Shown here: positions 48,220 to 61,850 of the stretch, piece after piece
How positions within the stretch are numbered: the stretch's first letter is position 1
Layout: each line of letters begins with the position of its first letter
Source: Marchantia polymorpha subsp. ruderalis
Taxonomy: Eukaryota; Streptophyta; Marchantiopsida; Marchantiales; Marchantiaceae
DNA: 64,000 nucleotides
Assembly (NCBI GenBank): GCA_037833965.1
Contig: AP031352.1
Location: 4,444,501-4,508,500, forward strand
Direction: 5' to 3'
The notes under the pieces: generated by a model
What the model saw: the letters and a program-made list of their open reading frames with translations, nothing else
What the model was told of the DNA's origin: nothing
Database searches by the model: none
Position numbers and translations under genes: made by a program

Positions 48220-51200
48220 GTAGCTAACGTACGCGTTGCAATATGAACATCGATGGGAATGGCTCCGGAGAGCGGAGCACTGAACAAGAAGGCCTAGGAA
48301 GGACGCAGCAGGTGTACCAGGTACAGTCGAGCCAAGAAAAGAGAGCGAGACCGGATAAATTACAGCCAGCCCCCGGCCCCCTCGCCCCCTTCCCACCCCC
48401 CGGCCCGCCCAGCCCAGCCTGCAAGCCCTCCCCCTCTGGCCTGCCTGCCTTGTAGCGCAGTGCAGCTAAGGCCTACATGTGGCGGCACGGACCGGGTCCC
48501 GTTAGCTCCGAGGGAAAAAAAGCGACCCGAAAGAGCGAGCGAGCGAGCGATGAAGCAAGCTCCAGCTAGAGGAGGAGGAAGGGAGAGGAAGGAAGAAACT
48601 ATGGACGACCGGACACACGCACCGCAGTCTCGGTGGCTTGGTTCCTGGTTCCTGTCTAGGCGTCGTCACTCGCCCGCGCGGTGAGAGAGGAGGAGTCTGA
48701 GGAGAAAGCGTGTGCCAGAGCAGAAGCTTTGGCCTGCTCCTCTTCCTCCCCTTCCTCCTCCTCTACGTCGATCCCTCACTCGGCCACGGCTCACCGCTTC
48801 GTAGGATCCAAGTCAAAGCCGGTAGCGAATCCGCGGATTCCCACAATCTCTCGCTCACTAAGTGCTAAATCTGCACTCTAACCCAGTTGTGCAATCTTCC
48901 CCTCCCTGCCTCATCCGGCATCTTACTTCGGTTCTCGCAACTCCCCATGTACCCCTCCCCTCTATCTCTGTCTGTGTATGCGTCTGTGTGTCTCGTCCCT
49001 CTGTTGTAGCTGCTGCGTCCACCTCCCCCTCCAAATCATTATTACTTCGCCTCGCTCCACGACAACCCCCCCACCCTGCCCCGTTCTCAATCCCTCTCCT
49101 GCTCTTCCTTTCCTTTCATTTCATTTCCTTCCCTTCGCTTTCCTTTCGCTACGTCGTCCTCCTTGCTGTGCAAGAAAGCTGCGGCAACGAGACAAGCGAG
49201 CTAGAGCTACATGTAGCGAGAGAGAGAGAGAAAGACTTAGGCGGCAGGCGGCAGGCGGCAGCAGCAGCAGCAGCAGGTCAGGCGGTCCCAGGTGGTACAG
49301 TACACTACACTACTGCTGTACCCTACCGTAGTCTGGAGTCTGGACATGTTTTCAATCTTCTCTTTCTCTGGAGAGAGAGAAAGAGAGAGAGCGAGCGGGG
49401 AAGAAGGACGCAAGGAAGGAATCCTGCGAGATTCGCCGGTTCCCTTTTACTTTGGAGTGAACCCCGCCCCCCAGCCGCACCAATTGGCCGTCTCTCCCGT
49501 CCCGGCGGTGGACTCCACCAAGAGTCTGATTACTGATGTGAACTCAAATAGAGCGAAGGTACTAATGCTACCTACTGAAGGCCTACCTCCGTAGAGTATT
49601 TTCTCTCTCCCCCCATTTCGAGTTTTTGGCCTTTTCTTTTCTTCTTGTTGCGGATGATCTTCTGGCCATTTTTATATCGTTTCCCGATTAAGATGACCTT
49701 TGTCCGCTCGTCTTGCCGGGCTGGGTATAATCTTTTGCCTTCCTTTTTTTTTCCCTCTTGCTGCTGCATGTGGATAAAATACGGCTGCCCATGCTTCTCC
49801 TCCCAGCTGCAGTCCCCGTTCTCCCCGAGAGTTGCATGACAAGGACAGTGAGGTTGGGATCTATGCTTCATGCGAATAGCCTCGTACCTCATATTTGGCT
49901 GCAACATGACGCCCAGAATGATAGGGAATCACTCCAAATTATTTTTCTCTCTGACTGTTGAAGAAACAGCAGGTCGCATCGAGAATATTAGGAGCAGGAA
50001 AATATACAACACCGGTGTGAATTTCTAGAAATTCCCCAGTTTTCTGAACCACTCTGCTGATAAATGTGTGTGGCACCGAAATTCATTCTCACTTTCTGTG
50101 TGAACGACTGTGGCTAATATGCGACCGATGGAGATGATGTGATATGGTAATGACCATGTGAGACAGGATGAGCAGTTAATGTCTTCTTTGAGAAGTACCA
50201 TCCTGTACTTGATAAACAATATTTTGTCCGAATACTTCATCATCATAAGATCATGGTAGTATTACACGACAATGAGTGAGTACTACGTAATTGTGTCCTT
50301 GAAGAGCAGGGCTTTAGACTCGGTTCCTAGACTTAGCAGCAACACCAGTTGGATTCAAAATGCTCGTCCTACGGAGCTCCACTTTCCTTTGCCCAACTTC
50401 AGATGTCCGTTAGCTCAACTGAAAATTCTCGTCTTATGTCCATGCAGGACTTTATTGAACAGAACATGGAAATTCTTGCGCTACATGGTGTTTAACCTGT
50501 CAATCACAGTAATGGTCAATAATGGATGATTCTCTCTCTCTCTCTCTCTTTCTTTTTTTTCTTCCCCCACAGGCTCCGATATTCTACTCAGATTGTCCAT
50601 TTTTCTACTAACTGCATTTGCGTACGTAGCTACGTCTACTCCGCCCCACCGGGCACACCTCCTACCTACGTGAAGCTAGCCTACGCCATAGCAGCTACTC
50701 TCCTGAGGGCTTTGGAGGAGATCGAGCTGTACGCACACAGCGGGATCTAGCTACTAGACACGGCCGCAGAGAATCGCTGGAGTCCTTCGTAGAGTTAAGT
50801 TTCGACCGGGGTTAAGGTTGGGAGAGTTCAGCCCCATGTCCGTGAGCGAGGTTCACCGTGAGAGCGACTATTATTAAAGTGTAGAATGCAGTGTCACACA
50901 TGCGGAAGAGTGAAATGTGGGTCTCGGAAGCGTGTTGTTAGTGGTTTGATGTGGAATCAGATCCGGTTGGCCTCATCTAGAGTCAGGGCTCACTCCAGAA
51001 AATGGTCCACATGGTTAGTTAGGAATGTTTCTCGTCTGCTTTCAAGAGTAAGGGAATCTTAGACCCGGATTTGAAAATAATCCGTCGAATCAAAGGGTAG
51101 AAGAGCGAAGTTATGGGACGTGGTCCATTACCCCTGGCGTAGGAGTCACAGGCATGACATGCCACTGTTTTCTTCGGAAGGGAAAGATTGGACAAAAGCG

Positions 51201-52307
51201 AGCTACCGAACTTTACCTGTCTAGGCCCAGGAGACGAGAAGAAGAAGCTTCTGAGGAGGGAGGAGACTGTAGCCCCCCGAACTACGATGGAATCTGCTTG
51301 GTAGAGGTGATCGAATGCTTTAGAAATTTATTGAAGTGACTTTCATGCTCCTAGTGGTACTGAGTCAGCATCTATGTCAATGTGGTCATCACTTCTCGCA
51401 ACGCATCCATTTTCAAATGGAAAAGTTCAAAGTAAACTAAAAGTAACTGAATGTCATGCTTCAGAGAGTTGTATAATATTCTTGTTGAAAACGGCTGAAT
51501 TTTCACGACGGGTAAAGGCAACCTGGCGGAGACGTGTAATGATGCAATTTGCGGAGTAAAAGCTTCCAACCACTGGGAATTGTCTGAGAATGCCATTATA
51601 TCAATGTCAATTTCGTAGAATTTTGATTCGGCATTTAAAAAAATACCATGTCTACGATCTACATTAGGAATGAAAAGATCACATGGCAGAAAGCCCTCGC
51701 CAATTGAATGTTTGTCCCAAAAGGGGCATTTGAGAATCTCGGATCCATAAAATATATTTTAATTTTGTTTTCCAGTTATGTCACGTGGTCTTTCTATCTT
51801 TCCTTCACCTGTACAGGACATGGTGATCGAGCCGACTAAAGCCCGGGGACATCAATACTTTCATTCCGGTGAAAGTAAAGTGTCCAGTGTCGTAGTAGGA
51901 AAAGAGCCTAGACTTCCAGAGAGAGAGAAGGAGTGAGAGAGAGAGAGAGAGAGGAGAAGGGGGGCCTATGGAGGGAAGGGGGACTTCATAGGCCCCCACC
52001 TCCCTTCCCTCCCGTCCACCTCCTCCCCCTTCCCCTCGCCCTCGATCCCTGCCCCGGCCGAGCTAGCCCCGCCGGCCGGTCTCCACGGGTGGTCCCTCTC
52101 CGGACCAACCTGCCGATCCCTTGTCGTTTCTGCAGGCTCTCGCCTCCGACGCAGCGACGCTCTCTGATGCGGGGAACATCTGCGACCCAGGAGGGCGAAC
52201 GGCAACTGTCTGCTCCCAGTCAGCCGGGAATGCGATGCGAAGACCGGCTGTTCACAGGTGGAAAAGTCTCCCCATCCGGAGCGAGGGCAGGAATGCAAGC
52301 GGGCGGG

Positions 52308-52392
52308 CAGGCAGAAGGGCGGGCGGGCGGGCGGGCTTGGCAGAGGGGCGCTAGTCAGGAAGTAGTAAGAGTAGTAGTAGTAGTAGTAGTAG
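52308..52392. repeat. GGGC and AGT simple-repeat pair
   Basis: A GGGC/GGGCAGGC stretch ending about 52338 is followed within 30 bases by GTAGTAGTAGTAGTAGTAG. Confidence 0.85.
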
Positions 52393-53204
52393 CCCGCTGG
52401 ACCAGACTGCAGCGCACTGCCTGGGTAGGTTTGACTTTTCGAAGCCGAATTTTCGGGATTCTGGTAGTAGGTGGGAGATTCCGAGGGTATCGACGAGGGA
52501 TTCGTGAAACGTCGGAAAGGAGTTTCGGCTACTTGTGCATACAACTGACATACAAAATCTAGAGCGGACCCTTCTTCAAGAGAGAGAGAGAGGGGGCTGG
52601 CGTTTGTACTCTCCCGAGTCTCCCTAGCTCCAGGGAGGCAGGCCGGGGCAGAGGACGGGAGAGGAGAGGAGAGGAGGGGGGACGGGACGGGCCGACGAAG
52701 GAAGCTGCTGAGGTGAGGATGAGAGAGATTCTGATGGAAAACATATTCATTGATCCCACCACTACAGCACAGCACAGCGCGGCTGCAGTGATCGATCTGC
52801 TTTTCCAGACTCGCTCAGATTGGCGAGATGCAGCAGGAGTAGGTAGCTATACCGGTCAGCCACAACTGTATTTATCTTTTTCGAGGCCCCCTTTCTATCT
52901 ATCTCTTTCTCGCTGCGTTCGGACATGGCCCCGCTTAAGTAGCGTAACCCGGACCCAACCCAATCCACTCCACTCCACTCCATCCTACTCCGCAAGAGGC
53001 CAATTTATAGTATGCCCCCTTTTATCGTTATCCAGTCCCCCGTATCAGAATCATGCCCCTCCCTTCCGCTTCCCCTTTTCACATTTTTCCCCGGTTTCTT
53101 TCCCACCCGAAGATTGAGCTGCGGGACCGATCACTTGTCCCTCAGCTGATCGCAGTTGTTGTGGCAGCGAGAGTATAGTGTACTACAACCACACCACTTC
53201 CACT

Positions 53205-53443
53205 ACTGCTCCTTCTCCTTCTACTTCTACTTCTTCTTCTACCTGCTGCTGCTGCTGCAGGAGCTGCGGCTGATGCTGGAGCTTCTTCTGCTGCTGCTTC
53301 GTCCACGAGAGGAGGACGACTACAGGACCCCATTGGCGATAGCCGGCGGCCGCATCCTGCTGCTGTAAGCCCGGTGGGCGTAAAGTGCAGGATGCTGCTG
53401 CTGCCGGTGCGGGATGGATGGCTGGATGGCTGGATGGCTGGCT
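53205..53443. repeat. CTT/CTG triplets and GGATGGCT octamer repeat
   Basis: CTTCTACTTCTACTTCTTCT and CTGCTGCTGCTGCTG clusters lie at 53205-53305. Tandem GGATGGCT units occur at about 53407-53443. Confidence 0.85.
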
Positions 53444-56400
53444 CCGGAAGCCGGCGGCTGCCCTGAGAATCTTCCTCCCTTGACATGGCGAATTTCTTCG
53501 AGAGAGGGCAATCGAGGTGGAGGAGGGAGAGGGGCGGAGAATTTCGCTGCATCGTGAGGCAAGGATGGGGCACTGTGGCGCAGTCGCGGTTGACCGAGGC
53601 TGGCGTGACCGCAGCGGGACTCGGGTTGCCGGGCGGGCGACTCCGCTGCGTAACCGGAGGTCCGAACTGGGCTGGACTGGACCGCATGCGACCTCGACAG
53701 CGTCGAAGCATGTGGAGGTTGGCCAGTATCCATATGCGCGTGGTGTATGTATGCTACGCGTAAACTTTTGTCCGTTCTGGTCTATACACGTAGGAGAGGG
53801 GTTTTGTCTATACAAAGATTCTCGACCATAATAATGAGATTTGTTGTAGGTCGAACATAGGAATATTTATCATGTCATGTGCCTAAACCCTGTCTCGGAA
53901 GTGTATATTAAAGTTCTCGGATCTCGTCCATTATGAGATGCAACACAAGGCTGTGTCATGTCTCTTAAAATTGCGCGTAAAATTTCTACCTCCCCATCAT
54001 AGGTCACACAATTGAAACTGACGGCCCGATTTTCATTTATGATGTCTTTCTCTGATTAGCATTAAAGTTGGTTACCGTGGGGAATTTTATTGACGCGGCC
54101 TGGCCTCGCCCTGAGCACATCGTGTGTCCGTCCGTAATCTTCCCCCGCCCCCCTTCCCCCCAACCCCAAACTCCTCTCCAACCTCGGATCATGGGTTCCG
54201 ACGAGCCCGCCCAAGCCCAACCCCAAGCCCGAGCCCCCGGACCGAGTCCGGGGCCCGGATAGAGATCTTCTTTCGCAGGCGCCGGAGCCAAATTCACCTG
54301 GCGCCAAATCGGAGCCCGTCGATTGCGTAGCGCTGCCCTCGGGAGAAACGTCGCGGTAACACGGCGCGGCCGAGGAAGAGGTGGCAAACCCAAGAGCGCA
54401 GCTGAGCTGAGCTGAGCTGCTGCAGGCGGAGGGGAGGGGAGGGATGGGGGGGCAGCAGGAGCGGCAGGGGCGGGGGCAGGAGCAGCAACAGCAGCAGCAG
54501 AAGCAAAAAGAGTAGAGACGTCGGAGCCCGGGGGGGTACGTCCAGACGTGCGCTGCCATCCTGTCCTGCGGGATGTGAGGCTGGTTCAGGTTTGTGTGCC
54601 CTCAGCACGCACTGTACAATAGTAGGTCGTGATCTCGCACCAGGACAGAGTCCGTACGAGGGGAGAAAGATTGGCCGTGAAAGAGTGAATCGCTCGCCAA
54701 CGACGGTCCGGCCGAATTACCGACGGACGTGCGAGGGCAAATGCGAAATGCGCTGATTAGTGGGCGCATTTGGTTAGGCAACGCGCTAACAACTAAACGC
54801 CACCACGTTCGACACTAAACGAGTATTTCAGGTTATTATTAGGCACCAAACTTGTCACAACGCTTCACGTTCACACTACCTGACCACCTTCATCACTCTC
54901 CTTGCCGTTGGCCCAGGCCCGAGCGGGCACAGGGCATTCGGTGAATCGGTGCTAAATTGCTAATCATGCAAGCGGCTCATAGATTTCACGCTTGTAAATT
55001 CCATTCTACTCATTATTGCAGTTATTATTGGAAGCTGGAGCCTGGAGTGCCTTAGAGCCTTGTGTAAGATCTCATCAACGCCATATTGTAATAGCATACC
55101 GTAGCTACTCCTGCCCCGCCTGCCTGCCCGCCTGCCTGCCCCTCCTCCTCCCTCACGCCTAGCCCTCTGTATCTTCTGCTGTCGACGGTGTTTAGATTTC
55201 GCGAGCGGGCACTGATAATCATCAGAGGTCAGGCCTGCGAGTCAAGGCGAGCCCCGGCAAGGCACAGAGAGAGAGGGAGAGAGAGAGAGTAAGAGCCCCG
55301 AAGCCATCAAGGCCCAGGAAGCCCGAGTCGGGACGGGGGGCCGAGGGGAGAAATGTTGTAGGGCGCTGCTGGCACGAGAATGGTGGCCAGTGCGAATGCC
55401 AGGGGAGCTGAGTCATTGGAAGCGTAGTGGACAGCGTTAATGGAAGAGACAGTGCAGTGCGGTGGAGTGTCCTGGCTTGCCGGCCATGGATGGGCGGTGT
55501 TGGGTTTCGCCACGCCACGAGGCCTGTTCATAGAGGAGCGGAGATTGCGTGGATCCATCTTCACTTCTTTTTGTTGCTTTCTGCTCCTCCGTAACCATTG
55601 GGATCCAGGTTGGCGAGAGAATAGTTCCGCTGTAGCGACCCCCACACAGTCCAAAATCAATTGCCTCCTCCGCCCATCCATCCCCTTCCCTCCCCCTCCC
55701 CCCCGCCCCCCGTCCTACCCCATCGCCCCCTCCCTTTTTCCTTATCCTATGTTAGGCCCCCATCATCATCATCCTCCTCCTCCTCCTTTCCCCCCTCCTC
55801 CTCGTCATCACGAAACTCCCCCTCCCTTCCCCATCCCGACGCTCCTTCCGGTTCGGACAGCTTCGGCTCGGGTCCCCTCCCCTGCCCTCCCTGCCAGGGG
55901 CCTCCTCGCTCGCTCCCCTGCCCGCACTGCCACGTCATCCACTCTGCCGGGAATCGGGATACACTGTGTACGGTCTCCCCCGCCTCCAGCAACGCATGCG
56001 TGATGGTGCTCCCTGCTGGGACTGCTCCGAGGCTGCGAGCGACCGATTCTCCGTCTCCCGGTCCTTCCACGAGGTCTCATGCTGGCCCCAACATACACAT
56101 ACGTCCGCGGCTCGCTCACTGCCGCTCGTGAAGTAACCGGCAAGTTATGATCGCCCGCCGGCGGCGAGTCGACCGGGGGCGGCTCGAGGGCATTGGACTC
56201 TTGAAGGGTTCCGACGGGCGGGGCCCGAGCGAGAGGCGAAGTACGACCGGGCGAACGGGTCCTCGGGGCAACATCGAAGCGGAGCGAGTGATGAGTCCGG
56301 CGATGTCGTGCTCGTTCACATCTGCCGTGTTATGAGAGAGTGGTTGGGGAACGAGGAAGCGAGCACTCCAGTTCCGGAGTCCTGTAGGCCGCGGCGGGAC

Positions 56401-56918
56401 TCCGAGCTTGGTTGGCGAGAGGGGCTCGAGTGATAGAGAGAGAGAGAGGGGGGGGGAGAGTTGAATTGCGGTCGGGGTTCCGAGGAGGATTCCCACACAA
56501 ACAGTGCACGGCGCATAATGGTGTCGACGCTACATCTCATGGGGGCACATTCTTCGACTGAGCGCCAATAGGGTGGACCACATCGGGTTTCCGAGCTTAT
56601 AAACAGGCATGGCGAATATTAAATTGCGAAAGGGGAGATTTCGGATACGGCGCAACGTAGCTCATGAACTCGGAGGTGACTAATCATGACCTCAAAAATC
56701 TCCGTCAGAAATTCCGGTCAAACCAAGGACCATGATTCTGGAACTAAGGAATGCTTCAATGCAGCCACAACAACCTTTGTTTATGGGGCTGCCTCTGTGT
56801 GCACCCATCTCGTACCGGACGGGGACCGGACCGGCCATGGATCCATTTCGCCACCCCCTTTGCTGCGCTCGCATACAATACTCGAAATAATCCCGGCCAG
56901 GGAGAAAACCGAGACCCT

Positions 56919-56937
56919 CCCCCCCCCCCCCCCCCCC
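56919..56937. repeat. C homopolymer of 19 bases
   Basis: An uninterrupted C run that opens all forward frames as polyproline. It is likely unstable, and its length may be an assembly approximation. Confidence 0.85.
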
Positions 56938-59400
56938 TACCCCGTTCCCACATTAAAGAAGAATCTACGCTCCTAGTCAATCCTCAGAACTAGCGATACT
57001 GTGAGGCATGTAGTTCGGCCCGTTCACGTGCTTTTGTTCGCCCCTCGCCCTTTCCCAGCTCCTAGAACCCTAAACCCTTCCGCTGCCTTCCAGGGAGCGA
57101 GCAAAGATTCCCGATTAATGCGAGGCGATGCCTCAGAAGGAAGGAGAGGTGTGTGTGGGGGAGGACTTTCCAGCCCCTCGCCCCTCTTCCTGCCCTCCTG
57201 CCTGTGCCTTCATCCCTTGCCTCCATGGTTCCCCGTCGCTGGCCTTGTGGGAGAAGATTCGGATGCAAACTGGAAGAAGATGCGGCAGAATCAAGAGACC
57301 AAGCGAGGGAAGGGAGGAGAGACAGAGATGGAGATATGCGTTAGAGTTATGTTGTCGTAGAAGAAGAAGAAGAGAGGAGGCATGAGATCACAGTCTCATA
57401 TTCGACCAAAGCGTAGGCACGTGGGAGACTAGGTAAGCCTTCATATCCACCTGTGCATGCGGGACCTGCTTGCCGCACCGCAGTCCCCGCAGGCTCTTCT
57501 GGTCAAGGGCAATATCTTGGAACTTGCATGCATTAAAATCTTTCGTAGAATCGGCTCACAAAGATGCTGGAAATTGTTGGAAGTCGAGCGTAATTCACGT
57601 GTGCAGGCGGAATCCGTGCACGCGCGCGTAAGTGCCTGCGCCGCGGATCTACTTACTTACCGATCGTTGTCAGTGTACGCGTACGCGTTCCCATGCACCC
57701 TTTCAGGCTTTTTCTCCCCAGCCCCTGCCCATTATTAGTCCCCATGCCCCATTTCGTCAGGTTCCATGTTCCCCTCGCCCGCGTCGTCGCGCCCCGCTCG
57801 GCCTCCCCTCCGCGTCCCGCTGCCCCCGCCAACCCCCGGCGCTCCTCCCCCGCGCCGCTCCTCCGACCGGCCCTCGCGAACCCCGTCTCGCCCCCGGAGT
57901 CCGCGACGGCGCGTCCCGGTCCATGGAAGTCGATGGAGCCGCAGCCCCATCATGAAGGTACCGTTAGATTCTGAGAATCTCTGGCGCGCGAGAGCGAGGC
58001 CGAGCCTGGCAGGGCCGGCGGACCGAAGCTGCGGGTCTCCCGCGCGCGTGCTCCGGGGCCGCTCGCTCGGGGGCTCGGTCTCTTGCCCTTGCCGCTGCCG
58101 CTCCCCACCCTCCTTCTGGCGCTGCTGCGACCGGGCTGAGCTCTCTGGCACTGTCCGCGTTCTAATTAAGGGCCATGGCGCAGCTGATAACGCTTCGATC
58201 TTCCCTCGCATGCAATATTTTAGACAGGATTCGAAGTTTGAACCTCGAGAGGTCCTCGTCGCGACTTATCCAATCATCTGCTGTCTATCCTTCCTCTGGA
58301 ACCGTGACCCTCTTCACTTTCCCTTTCCTCTTCTCTTTGTCAGGCTCCTCATCAGTCCTCACACATCCAGTGTGACTCTCGGCTCGCTCACAGTACCGGC
58401 CGGGGCCGCGCATGCACCGTCCGATGCCGCATCTCTGTTAATTGCAGATAAGGAACTTTCTCTAGGTCTAATATTTATGTTATCCGCGTACTTGTCCTGT
58501 TATTTAGAAATTACGTAATTAATAATAATCATAAATAAAGCGGTCAACCTGATTTTCTTCTTCTCGCCCGACGGGGCGACGGGGCCAGCAGCGCATTCTC
58601 CGAAGCAATTTGTGCAGCTTGCAGGTGCCCACATTCAAGCGGATTTTGCTCGTCCCACCTGAGCGAGCACACACCACTACAGCGGCAGCGGCATTTGTTT
58701 GGACCCGAGCGAGGTGCGTACCGCGACACCTTTTGATGCAATATTTGGGGCTCTTAATTGTGCACTCCAATCATGCAGGTTTTAGGGAACCCGCACACAG
58801 AGGATTAGCCTAATCGCGTTGTTTGAATGGTCCGACCTCGCCCATGAGCCCACTTTCCGATGCGCCCTTTGTGCGGCAGGGGGCCAACATTCAAGCATTT
58901 TGTTGCCTGCATGAGTGACTGAGCAGCACACATGTTCCTGTCCGCACACAAGATATTACGCCAATAACGCTTTTGCACTTATTAGCTCCCTCTGATTTTC
59001 AAATCCGCCCATAACCCCTCGCTCCTGCTTCTTCTCGGCTCACCCTTTGACCTTTACAAAGAAACTTCCCGATTATAGATGTGCTGATGTTGGGACGCAT
59101 CATCCGCGACAGGGCCGCCCATAAAGGCGACGAGAATCGCCATCCCTTCACCAGCCGAGCGACGACGCTCTTGACTTATGCGCGCCCCGTCGCCCATATG
59201 TCATCTCTTGTATCGTTTTCGTTGTGCCCTTCTTGTCATCTCGACTCTGCGAGATCTCACCCTTCTCCCCCGAATTCGCAACACGATGGGACCACGTTTT
59301 GCCGTTTCGCCCTCAGGCGCCAACGAATTTCTCCTCCCACCCTCTCTCTCTCTTCGCACAATGCTCGAAAGAATTATTCTGCATGATGTAAACGCGTGAC

Positions 59401-61850
59401 ACACTTGCATACAAACTCATCCATTAAATCATCATTACTCTCTCCGCATAATAAATGTAGTAGTTATCGAATTTCAAATTCATATGAAAAACCTCAATCT
59501 CCCAAAACAATAATCTGATTACAATAGTAAAATCAAATAACATCACCCCTGATTATCACAATAATATTATTTTGAATTTCAAACAATTTTATTGATATGT
59601 AGATTGTATTTGTATAAATGTCAAATATCGATTCCAAATTAATTGAGATAAGATGAAGAGAATTCATGATTTTAAACTTTGCATCAAATTCAAACATTTG
59701 ACTTTTTGAAAGAATCATTCAAACATCAATGTTAAACTATTCCAAAAAATTAGATTCATCAACATTTTTTGATTTTATCAAAACAACAAAATGTGCACGT
59801 TACCACGAACTTTCTAAGAATCTATACTATCGTGACAATGTCAAAAATACTCTAGGTGTTCACATGCAATATTTCAAATTATAAAATTCACAAAAAAACA
59901 ACAATCCACGCCCCACGATAGCATATGTTATCACAAATTGAATATTTTATTCAATCATGTTTTATTCCATTTTTTGAGATTCGCGATCACCGCTACAATA
60001 CAATATTAATGTTTTGATCACGACACAACATGTTCTCGCATACAATGTCAAAACATAAATGGTATCAAGTTTAGATGTAAAAATAAAACTATGTTGTTCA
60101 ATTTTTTTATGCTCCTTGATTTGATATAACATCACATGAATTAAATTAATCGAAACCAAATTTTACTTAAATTATAAAAATAATTCCAATATAAACCATC
60201 AAAAAAATTATAAATATATTCATGTTTTAATATCAAATGATTTATTAATAAAAATTATTCTAAATAATTTTTTAATTTTTTATTTAACATTTGTGCATTT
60301 TATATTTACATAATTTAATTATCATATGAAATTTCATAGAAGAATTTAAATTTTAGAATAAATTATACGTAAATTGATTGTATTAGCTTCAACAATATTA
60401 TGTTTAACTTATGTTTTGTCCTAATTTAGATCAGTTGTTTGTTGACGTTGAGTTCATGTTAACTCAGCGCTATATATATGCGAAAGCGCGAGACATATTC
60501 TCTTTGAATGAGCAAACTTAAAACTTTTGAACCGTGAACTTAACCCTTTTGATGAATCACATCCATTGTGTGTTGTCATTCGTATGTATAGGTACTTCTT
60601 TGCTTAATATTGCATTTCTTGGATTTTTTATTTTTCTATGTAAGAAAATTTTACAAAATCTATGAGATTTAGCCTCATGCAAGTAGATTACAATCTCCAT
60701 TTCACCTCTAGCCAAACTCAAATTTATATAAACTGTAACAGATGTATTTTTCAAAGTATATTTTATTTTAATAAATATAATCATTTGGTTACTAAACTTA
60801 TTTTAATTTGCTTAAATTTTTTTAATATCATCATCAGTGAAATTTCTAATCTATAAAAATAATTAGCAGTAAATTAGCATTAAAAAACTCTAAATACATC
60901 AAAAAAATTAAAAAAAAAATAAATAATAATTGAATTCAAAACTCAATTAATTTATAATTAGCGTAAATTAAGATTTTTTTGGGTAAAAATATTACAAAAT
61001 ATTTTCTTCAAAAAAATAAATTTAAATCCTAAAAATATAAAAATATTTTTTGTAAATCAATCCAGTTAAAATATATAAGTTAAATATTGAGTTTTTAAAA
61101 AAAACTGTACACAAAGACTTAAAGTGAGATTTTTTTTCTTTAAATATTATCTTTATTTATTGTAAATGACCACAGTTAAATTACTGAAAATATTGTTATA
61201 AAATATATTTCGTATACTTTTCAAAAATTCCAAATATCTGAAAAAAGTATTATTTGCAAAAAATATTACTTAATAATATAAATGATTTCCTTTGGAAAGA
61301 AAAGTTAAAAAATTACAAAAAACCAATCTTGTATTTAAATTAATTTTTTAGAAACTAAAATATTTATATAATTGTATAATATTGAAGATATATTATCTGA
61401 AGATAGATTTACATTTTTTCTCAAGAACAATAAATTTATAAAAGTTAAACTATCATAAGCTTTTCAATTGATTATAAATACCAAAATGTATCTCAAATAT
61501 CACTGAATTCCCTTTCAAAATTTGACATGAGATCTCTCATATATTATTTAAATATATTTTAGTAAATAGGATAAAAAAATTAAAAGAAAAATTAAATAGA
61601 CTTATGAAAACAAATATTTTTAGGAAAAAATGTGATTATCATCATATATAAATCACCAAGATTTATATGATTTACGATGATTAGTTTGATTTTTTTTCTA
61701 AATATTTGTATTACTTTAATATTATTTTCTCAAAGTGATTGTTTCGCAATTCTATATTCATATGAGTCTATATAAATTCAACATGCTTTTATATTTGGAA
61801 TGCAACTAAATTTATTTATGACAGGATACTCATGATCTGCAATGAAAATT
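59401..61850. other. AT-rich intergenic desert
   Basis: Strongly A+T-rich with no supported coding sequence, bounded by sharp composition changes on both sides. It resembles 36.5-41.2 kb. Confidence 0.6.

Larger units (their letters stand above)
46656..51000. other. GC-rich, microsatellite-dense upstream region of the GRAS gene
   Basis: No coding sequence is supported. The region carries GA/CT runs (48109-48140, 49218-49235, 49371-49394), CTG/CAG clusters (47896-48000, 49259-49275) and CACTC-type minisatellite (48155-48219). Such GA/CT tracts are typical of plant 5' leaders and promoters. The many Arg/Ser/Pro-rich ORFs on both strands follow from the composition. A long 5' untranslated region for the minus-strand GRAS gene is plausible. 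Confidence 0.45.
51001..59400. other. GC-rich region with many simple repeats, no gene recognised
   Basis: I see no exon with family resemblance on either strand. Long ORFs (minus 52775-51966, plus 55440-56003, plus 57766-58518) are Ser/Pro/Arg-rich and lie over simple repeats. Low-complexity sites: GA runs (51930-51955, 52580-52594, 55265-55289, 56431-56450), GGGC (52308-52340), AGT/GTA (52365-52392), CTT/CTG (53205-53305), GGATGGCT (53407-53443), GAGCT (54403-54420), and a 19-base C run (56919-56937). Non-coding or lncRNA transcripts, or distal regulatory DNA of the GRAS gene, are possible but not shown. Confidence 0.4.

Noticed and set aside
51966..52775. 269-residue minus-strand ORF
   Set aside because: Low-complexity translation of GA, GGGC and AGT repeats, with no domain.
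57766..58518. 250-residue plus-strand ORF
   Set aside because: Pro/Arg/Ser-rich start from C-rich DNA and no recognisable family. Competing ORFs lie on both strands.
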